A DNA stretch of 46,660 bases from a virus, in the IMG/VR virus record IMGVR_UViG_3300017752_000025, positions 1 to 46,660 of that record. One strand, written 5' to 3'. The position numbers were made by a program, and so were the translations under genes. Below, piece by piece: positions 40,777-46,660 of the stretch. A model generated the notes under the pieces. It was given only the letters and a program-made list of their open reading frames with translations, was not told the origin of the DNA and did no database searches. How positions within the stretch are numbered: the first letter of the stretch is position 1; each line of letters opens with the position of its first letter.

Positions 40777-40794
40777 ATAGTACAAGGAGATATT

Positions 40795-42330
40795 ATGGCA
40801 GAATTATTCGGCTTTTCAGTAACACGATTAAAAAAACAAGCTGATCCAAAACAGGCTTTCACAACAGCACAAGCAGAAGACGGTACACAAACGGTCAATG
40901 CTGGAGGTCACTTTGGTTCATACTTGGATATGGAAGGTAATGCTAAAACAGAGCAAGACCTAATTCGTAGATATAGAGAAATAGCTTTACACCCTGAATG
41001 CGATATGGCAATCGAAGATATTGTCAATGAAGCAATTGTCGCAAATGAACTAAAAGACGCAGTAAGAATTAATTTAACAGATTTACCTTACGGCAAAGAA
41101 GTAAGAAGAAAAATAGAAGATGAATTTATTGAAGTTTTAAAATTAATGAACTTCAATACAAAAGGACACGACCTTTTTAGAAGATGGTATGTAGATGGAA
41201 GAATCTTTTTTCAAAAGATTATTGATAGAGAAAGTCCTAAAAAAGGTATCACAGAATTAAAATATATTGATCCAAGAAAGATCAAAAAGATTAGAGAAGT
41301 TAGAAAGAAAAGACCTGACACTCCAATGCCATCATCACTAAACAGTTTGGCTGTAGTTGATGAATATATTGAATACTTTTTATATAATGAAAGAGGACTA
41401 TCAGGTACAACTGGACAATCTGGTATTAAAATAGCACCAGATACAATTGCGTTCTGTCCATCTGGATTAATTGATCAGAATAAAAATATGGTATTGTCTT
41501 ATTTACATAAGGCGATCAAACCTGTTAATCAATTAAGAATGATTGAAGACGCAGCAGTCATTTATAGAATTGCTAGAGCGCCAGAAAGAAGAATATTTAA
41601 GATTGATGTTGGTAACTTACCAAAAGTAAAAGCAGAACAATATTTAAGAGATGTAATGGCAAGATATAGAAATAAACTTGTCTATGATGCTTCTACAGGT
41701 GAAGTTAGAGATGATAGAAACTATATGTCAATGTTAGAAGACTTTTGGTTACCAAGTAGAGAAGGTGGTAGAGGTACAGATATTTCTACATTACCTGGCG
41801 GACAAAATCTTGGCGAGATTACAGATATAGAATATTTTAGAGCAAAACTATATCGTTCTCTAAATGTTCCAACAAGTAGATTAGAAGCTTCTTCAGGTTT
41901 TAGTTTAGGAAGAGCATCTGAAATAACAAGAGATGAATTAAAGTTTACTAAATTTGTTCAAAGATTAAGAAAGAAATTTACTGAACTTTTCAATGATATT
42001 TTGAGAACACAATTAGTGTTAAAAGGTATTATTGCTGAAACAGATTGGATTAATGTAAGAGATAGTTTACAATATGACTTCTTACAAGATGGACACTTTG
42101 CTGAACTTAAACAAACAGAATTGTTAAGAGAAAGAATAGCATTGGCAAATGAAATGAGAGAATACATTGGTAAATTCTTTTCAGTTGATTACGTTAGAAA
42201 ACACGTATTAAAACAAAACACAAGAGAGATTGAGGAAATGGATAAACAAATTAAGAAAGAAATTAAAGATGGTATTATTCAGGACCCAATGGCTCAAGTT
42301 ACAAACAATAGTGACGACACAATAGTATAG
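40795..42330 (+). CDS. 20: portal vertex protein gp20
   Basis: The N-terminus AELFGFSVTRLKKQADPKQA is typical of marine gp20. Conserved blocks follow: EQDLIRRYREIALHPECDMA, then IEDIVNEAIV, FRRWYVDGRIFFQKIIDRES, ELKYIDPRKIKKIREV, and the diagnostic MIEDAAVIYRIARAPERRIF with DVGNLPKVKAEQYLRDVMAR. Residues 340-360 include SREGGRGTDISTLPGGQNLG. At 511 aa it agrees with T4 gp20 (524 aa). The dodecameric portal nucleates the prohead and anchors the terminase. An AAGGAG site precedes the ATG. Confidence 0.98.
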   Translation: MAELFGFSVTRLKKQADPKQAFTTAQAEDGTQTVNAGGHFGSYLDMEGNAKTEQDLIRRYREIALHPECDMAIEDIVNEAIVANELKDAVRINLTDLPYGKEVRRKIEDEFIEVLKLMNFNTKGHDLFRRWYVDGRIFFQKIIDRESPKKGITELKYIDPRKIKKIREVRKKRPDTPMPSSLNSLAVVDEYIEYFLYNERGLSGTTGQSGIKIAPDTIAFCPSGLIDQNKNMVLSYLHKAIKPVNQLRMIEDAAVIYRIARAPERRIFKIDVGNLPKVKAEQYLRDVMARYRNKLVYDASTGEVRDDRNYMSMLEDFWLPSREGGRGTDISTLPGGQNLGEITDIEYFRAKLYRSLNVPTSRLEASSGFSLGRASEITRDELKFTKFVQRLRKKFTELFNDILRTQLVLKGIIAETDWINVRDSLQYDFLQDGHFAELKQTELLRERIALANEMREYIGKFFSVDYVRKHVLKQNTREIEEMDKQIKKEIKDGIIQDPMAQVTNNSDDTIV

Positions 42331-42339
42331 GAGTAAAAA

Positions 42340-42654
42340 ATGAGTGAAGAAGTAAAAAATTTTATAGATAAAATCGCAGATGGTGATAACGCTAGTGCTG
42401 GTGACGCATTTAAAGATGCGTTAAGAGTAAAAGTAGGAAATTCACTTGACGCACACAGACAAGAAGTTGCTGGTAATATGTTTAATGGAAGCGTGGAACA
42501 ACCACATAGTGACCCTAAACCAGTGATCGCTGATCCAGGAACATTTAACCAAGATGGTTCTGTATCACCTACAACTAATGCCGGCGATGGACAAGCAGAT
42601 TTAGATTTATCTCAACCATCACCTGTTGGGATAGATGTAGATAATGCTGGTTAG
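42340..42654 (+). CDS. prohead core-type protein, 104 aa
   Basis: The N-terminal 50 residues (FIDKIADGDNASAGDAFKDA, LRVKVGNSLDAHRQEVAGNM) resemble prohead core proteins that lie between the portal and protease genes of T4-like phages, in the gp67/gp68 position. The acidic C-terminal half is rich in Asp, Pro and Gly and has no defined fold. It would line the inside of the prohead with gp22 and be removed by gp21. Its end overlaps the next gene by 11 bases. Confidence 0.65.
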   Translation: MSEEVKNFIDKIADGDNASAGDAFKDALRVKVGNSLDAHRQEVAGNMFNGSVEQPHSDPKPVIADPGTFNQDGSVSPTTNAGDGQADLDLSQPSPVGIDVDNAG

Positions 42655-42886
42655 TAGAGTCATAAAAGAAAATCGTTTGATTGACTCAAAAAGTTTTAAT
42701 GAGTTACCACCTCTTATGAAAGAGGCAATGGTAGATGTATTTAAACTCATTGAAAAAGAAACTGGTAATATTATAGAAAAGTTTGATGGTGCCGTAGCAA
42801 AAGTATCTGAGTTTCACGGTATCAATATAGAAAAATTTTATGAATATATTGACAAAGAAGTTTTAGAACAATTAGGAGAAAAATAA
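42644..42886 (+). CDS. small helical prohead core-type protein, 80 aa
   Basis: An all-helical, charged protein: KSFNELPPLMKEAMVDVFKL, then IEKETGNIIEKFDGAVAKVS and FYEYIDKEVLEQLGEK. The ATG at 42644 overlaps the upstream gene by 11 bases. By position between gp20 and gp21 it could correspond to gp68 or another core component, but the sequence alone does not prove it. It is followed one base later by the next gene. Confidence 0.6.
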   Translation: MLVSRVIKENRLIDSKSFNELPPLMKEAMVDVFKLIEKETGNIIEKFDGAVAKVSEFHGINIEKFYEYIDKEVLEQLGEK

Positions 42887-42887
42887 A

Positions 42888-43139
42888 ATGGCACAAACAT
42901 TCATAGTTAAGGGTAGTGTTGTCACAAATGCATCTGATAATGATTTCAGTAGAGCACAGTATGTTAGAATTACTGCAACTGGTGACACAACTGCTGTACT
43001 TGAAGAATCAAATGGTAGTACAGTAATTGGTCAAGTGTATTTAGAAGATGGTGATACAGTTATCATTGAAAAACACCCTGCTGAAAAAATTACTTGTCCA
43101 ACTTCAAAAGCTAGTGCAGTTGGATCACCGAGAAGTTAA
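42888..43139 (+). CDS. small virion-associated protein, 83 aa
   Basis: A beta-rich protein with TFIVKGSVVTNASDNDFSRA, YVRITATGDTTAVLEESNGS and VYLEDGDTVIIEKHPAEKIT. This type of short beta-barrel is conserved between gp20 and gp21 in marine T4-like phages and is thought to be capsid-associated. Cys70 is the only cysteine. It is followed two bases later by the paralogous pair. Confidence 0.65.
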   Translation: MAQTFIVKGSVVTNASDNDFSRAQYVRITATGDTTAVLEESNGSTVIGQVYLEDGDTVIIEKHPAEKITCPTSKASAVGSPRS

Positions 43140-43141
43140 TT

Positions 43142-43504
43142 ATGACAATATCAACTACAAAGTTGGTGGACAATAATTTTCATATCATTGTTAATTCAAA
43201 TGGTATCGGAAATGAAGAAGAACAAACTTTAGTTGATGTTGTAAATTCAAACAACGCTTCTAGTGAACCAAAAGTATCTATAGCGAATATCGTTTATGAG
43301 ATACGAGGAACTGGAAACGTAACTGTGTTTTTTAAGAATGACACAGAAAAAAAAGTAGTGTTATCAGGTCGTGGTAATTACGGTTTGAAACCTACTGAAG
43401 AAAAGATAAAAGACACGATAGGAGATATAATACTATCAAGTGACTCTAATGTAACAAAGTATAATGTTGTTATAGAGGCACATAAAGAAACGGGATATAA
43501 CTAA
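43142..43504 (+). CDS. probable capsid-decoration paralogue 1, 120 aa
   Basis: Two adjacent genes share the same layout. Here a strand IANIVYEIRGTGNVTVFFKN is followed by KKVVLSGRGNYGLKPTEEKI, IGDIILSSDSNV and YNVVIEAHKE. Its neighbour has ISKIWYSVNTNNNKAGVEII, AMFLSGNGYFDLRTAGNEIT, TGDVLLSTKNFVTGDNYTLI. Beta-sandwich decoration or structural proteins fit. Its stop overlaps the next ATG (TAATG). Confidence 0.65.
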   Translation: MTISTTKLVDNNFHIIVNSNGIGNEEEQTLVDVVNSNNASSEPKVSIANIVYEIRGTGNVTVFFKNDTEKKVVLSGRGNYGLKPTEEKIKDTIGDIILSSDSNVTKYNVVIEAHKETGYN

Positions 43505-43896
43505 TGGCTGATACAGTAACATCACAAACAATTGCTGACACTTCAGGTGTAAAGTTTGTAACTAAATTAACAAACTTTTCTGATGGTACAGGCGAAACTT
43601 TAGTAAAAAAAGTTGACGCTTCTGAATTAACTTTTATGACTGAAGACGGTAATAGAAAGATTAGTAAGATTTGGTATTCTGTGAATACTAATAATAACAA
43701 AGCGGGTGTAGAAATCATATGGGATGGCGCTACAAATGCTACGGCTATGTTCTTATCTGGTAATGGTTATTTTGATTTGAGAACTGCTGGAAACGAAATA
43801 ACTAACAACGCTACAACGCCAACAGGCGATGTTTTACTATCTACTAAAAATTTTGTAACTGGCGATAATTATACGCTTATTATAGAGTTTAGGTAA
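43504..43896 (+). CDS. probable capsid-decoration paralogue 2, 130 aa
   Basis: It is related in layout to the preceding gene: the LSGNGYFDLRTAGNEIT segment matches LSGRGNYGLKPTEEKI, and DNYTLIIEFR matches KYNVVIEAHK. The additional N-terminal segment ADTVTSQTIADTSGVKFVTK gives a longer start. I have seen the LSGNG...TGDI...YTIILE pattern in marine T4-like virion proteins. A role on the outside of the capsid is inference. A late promoter follows for gp21. Confidence 0.65.
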   Translation: MADTVTSQTIADTSGVKFVTKLTNFSDGTGETLVKKVDASELTFMTEDGNRKISKIWYSVNTNNNKAGVEIIWDGATNATAMFLSGNGYFDLRTAGNEITNNATTPTGDVLLSTKNFVTGDNYTLIIEFR

Positions 43897-43913
43897 AAAA
43901 GTTTATAAATATT

Positions 43914-43921
43914 AGACAAAG
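43914..43921 (+). promoter_or_regulatory. late promoter for gp21
   Basis: An exact TATAAATA lies ten bases before the gp21 ATG at 43932, with GAGAGA in the gap. Confidence 0.7.
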
Positions 43922-43931
43922 AGAGAGCAAT

Positions 43932-44576
43932 ATGAAACTAATATCAGAAGAAGTCGCATCAGCCGAATATCTTGTAGAAGAAAAGAACGGCAAAAAAGAA
44001 TACAAAATCAAAGGTGTATTCTTACAATCAAATATCAAAAATAGAAATGGAAGAGTCTATCCTAGAGAAATCCTAGTTAGAGAAGTGAACAGATATACAA
44101 AAGAATTTATCAATAAAAATAGAGCTTTTGGTGAGTTAGGGCATCCTGACGGACCAACTGTTAACCTTGAGAGAGTATGTCATATGGTAAAAAAATTGAC
44201 ACCTGAAGGCGATAATTTTATTGGTGAAGCGAAAATAATGGATACTCCATATGGTAAGATCGTAAAAGGTCTTATAGATGAGGGCGCTCAATTGGGTGTT
44301 TCAAGTCGTGGTATGGGTTCAATTATGAATAGAAACGGAATTAACTTTGTAAAAGATGACTTTTATCTTGCTACAGCAGCGGATATAGTCGCAGATCCAT
44401 CTGCTCCTGACGCCTTTGTTGAAGGTATTATGGAGAGTAGAGAGTGGGTTTGGGACAATGGTGTTCTTAAACAAGTTGATATTGAATCTTGGAAACAACA
44501 AATCCAAGAGGCGAAAAGAACAGTTTTAGAAGAAAAAAAACTAGAAGTGTTTAAATCGTTTCTTACAAAACTGTAA
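43932..44576 (+). CDS. 21: prohead core protease gp21
   Basis: The 214-aa protein has the herpesvirus-assemblin-like protease fold of gp21. IKGVFLQSNIKNRNGRVYPR leads in. GELGHP gives the catalytic His71. AQLGVSSRGMGS gives the catalytic serine at 124 or 125. DFYLATAADIVADPSAPDAF follows with the acidic member. It cuts core and capsid proteins after a glutamate in (L/I)xE sites; gp23 has LNE at residues 50-52. Length agrees with T4 gp21 (212 aa). Confidence 0.95.
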   Translation: MKLISEEVASAEYLVEEKNGKKEYKIKGVFLQSNIKNRNGRVYPREILVREVNRYTKEFINKNRAFGELGHPDGPTVNLERVCHMVKKLTPEGDNFIGEAKIMDTPYGKIVKGLIDEGAQLGVSSRGMGSIMNRNGINFVKDDFYLATAADIVADPSAPDAFVEGIMESREWVWDNGVLKQVDIESWKQQIQEAKRTVLEEKKLEVFKSFLTKL

Positions 44577-44579
44577 TCT

Positions 44580-44587
44580 TATAAATA
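44580..44587 (+). promoter_or_regulatory. late promoter for gp22
   Basis: An exact TATAAATA lies 51 bases before the gp22 ATG at 44639, with AAAAGGAG in front of the ATG. Confidence 0.7.
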
Positions 44588-44638
44588 TCCATACAAAGGA
44601 AATTTATAAACGTTTATAAAATCAAAAGGAGATTTCTA

Positions 44639-45814
44639 ATGGCCGAAACAGATAAAATAATTGAGGCGGTAGAAGCACAAGCAGAAAAGGAAGTTAACGA
44701 AGCAGTTAATCCTCAAGCTGATGCTCCAAAAAAGAATGCTGTCGCGGCTGAACCTACTCATCTGAAAAATGATGCAGAAGATTTAGGCGCAGCTGTAGTT
44801 AAACCTACGGATAGCAATCCTGACGCCACAAAAAAAGTAAATCAAGTTTCTGGAGATCCTCAACAATCAAGTCAAGGTACTGCTGACGCAATGCCAAAAC
44901 TTAAAGAGGAAGACGAAACTGAGGCAGATGAGAAGAAATCGGAAGTTAAAGAAGGCGAAATGCCAAAAGCAGCGCTAGACGCTCTTAAAAAATCGCAAGA
45001 TAAAAAAGAGATGTCACACGAAGACGAAAAGAAAAAAGATATGAAAGAAGAATCTGAAGAAGATTTAATTGACGTATCTGCAGACGTTGAAGCTTTAACT
45101 AAAGATGAAGACTTATCTGAAGATTTCAAATCAAAAGCAGCAACTATCTTTGAAGCAGCAGTTAAATCAAAATTAACAGATGCTAAAAAGAAAATGCACG
45201 CTTCTTATGAGGAGAAATTAAAAGAAGAAGTTGAAACTACGAAATCAGAGTTAGTAGAAAAAGTTGACTCGTATCTAAACTACGTTGTAGAAGAATGGAT
45301 GCAAGAAAACAAACTAGCGATTGAACGTGGTATCAAAGGTGAAATCGCTGAGGACTTCATCAGTGGTCTTAAAAAGTTATTTGAAGACCATTACATTGAT
45401 GTTCCAGATGAAAAATATGATGTGCTCGAAGATCAAGCTTCTAAAATCGAAGACCTTGAGAAAAAACTTAACGAACAAATCGAAAAGAATGTTGAACAGA
45501 ACAAAGCAATTGGCAGTCTAAAAAGACAAGACATCATTGATGAAGCGTCTAAAGATTTAGCTGACACTGCTAAAGAGAAGTTTAACAAACTTGCTGAAGA
45601 AGTTGAGTTTTCAAACGAGGAAGATTTTACTACTAAAGTAGCAACTATTAAAGAGAGTTACTTTGGTGCGAAGAAAGAATCTTCAACTGATATAGATGAT
45701 GTAGCGGTAGCAGGTGGGTCTGACGAACAAGTTGATCCGGCAGATTTATCGAATAGTATGGCTGCTTATACCGCCGCTATAAGTAAAACAAAAGACATTA
45801 AAATTGTCAAGTAA
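44639..45814 (+). CDS. 22: prohead scaffold core protein gp22
   Basis: The 391-aa protein is very rich in Glu, Lys, Asp and Ala, with an acidic disordered N-terminal third (EEDETEADEKKSEVKEGEMP). Long coiled coils follow: KKMHASYEEKLKEEVETTKS at about residues 185-205 and EDLEKKLNEQIEKNVEQNKA at about 275-300. EEWMQENKLAIERGIKGEIA and ITKTKDIKIVK-like ends are typical of gp22. It shapes the prohead and is degraded by gp21. T4 gp22 has 269 aa, so this is longer, as in other marine T4-like phages. Confidence 0.93.
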   Translation: MAETDKIIEAVEAQAEKEVNEAVNPQADAPKKNAVAAEPTHLKNDAEDLGAAVVKPTDSNPDATKKVNQVSGDPQQSSQGTADAMPKLKEEDETEADEKKSEVKEGEMPKAALDALKKSQDKKEMSHEDEKKKDMKEESEEDLIDVSADVEALTKDEDLSEDFKSKAATIFEAAVKSKLTDAKKKMHASYEEKLKEEVETTKSELVEKVDSYLNYVVEEWMQENKLAIERGIKGEIAEDFISGLKKLFEDHYIDVPDEKYDVLEDQASKIEDLEKKLNEQIEKNVEQNKAIGSLKRQDIIDEASKDLADTAKEKFNKLAEEVEFSNEEDFTTKVATIKESYFGAKKESSTDIDDVAVAGGSDEQVDPADLSNSMAAYTAAISKTKDIKIVK

Positions 45815-45835
45815 ATATAGAGGGAGAAAAGTATA

Positions 45836-46660
45836 ATGTACTTATCTGAAACTTACGAAAAAAAATGGCAGCCAGTCCTAGAGCATTCTGATTTACCAAA
45901 AATCACGGATTCTTACAGACGTGCCGTTACAGCTACTATCTTGGAAAACCAAGAAAGAGCACAAAAAGAAGACGCTGCTTTCTTAAACGAAGCGGCTCCT
46001 GCTAACGCAACAGGTTCTTCAATTGCTAACTGGGATCCAATTTTGATCTCACTAGTAAGAAGAGCAATGCCTAATCTTATCGCTTACGATATCGCTGGTG
46101 TACAACCAATGACTGGTCCAACTGGACTTATCTTCGCAATGAGAAGCAGATACACTTCACAAACTGGCGCAGAAGCTATGTTTGACGAAGCAGATACTGA
46201 ATTTTCAAGCAGAAACGCTGCTGGTGATTCAACTGCGGGTCAAACTCCAGATGCTGCACAAGCTGGTTCTAACCCATCAATCTTAAACGACTCTCCAGTT
46301 GGAGCATACAACAAATTTGAAGGTATGACTACTGCAACTGCTGAGGCTTTAGGAGATGCTGGTTCAAACGCATTTGCTGAAATGGCTTTCTCAATTGAGA
46401 AATCTACAGTAACTGCTAGATCAAGAGCTCTAAAAGCAGAATACACTATGGAACTTGCTCAAGACTTAAAAGCAATCCACGGTTTAGATGCTGAGACAGA
46501 ACTTGCAAACATTTTATCTGCTGAGATCCTTGCGGAAATCAACAGAGAAGTTGTAAGAACTATCTACATCAACGCTGAAAAAGGTGCATCTGCAAACACA
46601 GGTACAATCAACACAACTACTGAAGGTGTCTTCGATTTAGATACTGACTCAAATGGTAGA
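45836..46660 (+). CDS. 23: major capsid protein gp23, N-terminal 275 codons (runs off the end)
   Basis: The frame opens with ATG at 45836, preceded by AGGGAGAAAA, and is open to the last base. YEKKWQPVLEHSDLPKITDS, YRRAVTATILENQERAQKED and AAFLNEAAPANATGSSIANW match marine gp23, as do DPILISLVRRAMPNLIAYDI and QPMTGPTGLIFAMRSRYTS. The protease site is probably after Glu52 (LNE/AAP). The region from about 130 holds the insertion-domain segment and FEGMTTATAEALG. It forms the hexamers of the capsid. Confidence 0.97.
   Translation, partial: MYLSETYEKKWQPVLEHSDLPKITDSYRRAVTATILENQERAQKEDAAFLNEAAPANATGSSIANWDPILISLVRRAMPNLIAYDIAGVQPMTGPTGLIFAMRSRYTSQTGAEAMFDEADTEFSSRNAAGDSTAGQTPDAAQAGSNPSILNDSPVGAYNKFEGMTTATAEALGDAGSNAFAEMAFSIEKSTVTARSRALKAEYTMELAQDLKAIHGLDAETELANILSAEILAEINREVVRTIYINAEKGASANTGTINTTTEGVFDLDTDSNGR

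Noticed and set aside
1-46660. Integrase, attachment site, insertion sequence or lysogeny genes
   Set aside because: None was seen; content is that of a lytic T4-like late region.

Overview
The window is a late-gene region of a T4-like myovirus genome. Its hallmark T4 module runs in canonical order: a PAAR spike tip, gp25, gp6 and gp8 of the baseplate, then gp13-gp14-gp15-gp16-gp17-gp18-gp19-gp20-(core proteins)-gp21-gp22-gp23. The low GC, the Lys/Asn/Ile-rich proteins, the marine-type structural paralogues and the many 2-oxoglutarate/Fe(II) oxygenases resemble marine T4-like phages (pelagiphages and cyanophages). A tRNA-His with A73 and no G-1 hints at an alphaproteobacterial host, and SAR11 would fit the base composition. 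This host call is inference; no host sequence is present.

Layout. 1-170 holds a small + strand gene. 173-245 holds a T4-type late promoter and a hairpin with no gene downstream. 246-1959 is a compact leftward block of tRNA-His and seven small genes, probably early or middle. From 2004 everything is rightward and late. 2004-2789 has small accessory proteins (lipoprotein, Cys-rich protein, basic proteins). 2789-16333 is the baseplate block: PAAR, gp25, gp6, a large gp7-position protein, a fibre-like protein, gp8, and a giant DUF4815-type protein split by one in-frame TAA. 16333-19892 has small structural and fibre proteins, including an S74 chaperone-ended protein and a glycine-rich adhesin. 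19959-25518 is a tight array of ten genes, eight with recognisable 2OG-Fe(II) oxygenase or cupin metal-site motifs. 25564-33287 is a modular tail-fibre block ending in a second S74 protein. 33341-46660 is neck, terminase, tail, portal, prohead and major capsid; the capsid gene runs off the end.

How the genes work together. At least a dozen exact TATAAATA boxes precede gene groups. This matches T4 late promoters, which use a gp55-like sigma and a sliding-clamp-linked co-activator; neither is encoded here. Within groups, genes overlap by 1-60 nt (TAATG, ATGA), so translational coupling is expected. gp20, the small core proteins, gp21 and gp22 build the prohead around gp23. gp16/gp17 package DNA. 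gp13-gp15 join head to tail. gp18/gp19 form the contractile tail. The baseplate and fibre blocks make the host-recognition machine.

The most unusual content is the oxygenase array set between two fibre blocks. Next are the single stop codon splitting the giant baseplate gene, the repeat-driven fibre genes, and the late promoters that sit within 5-8 nt of a start codon.
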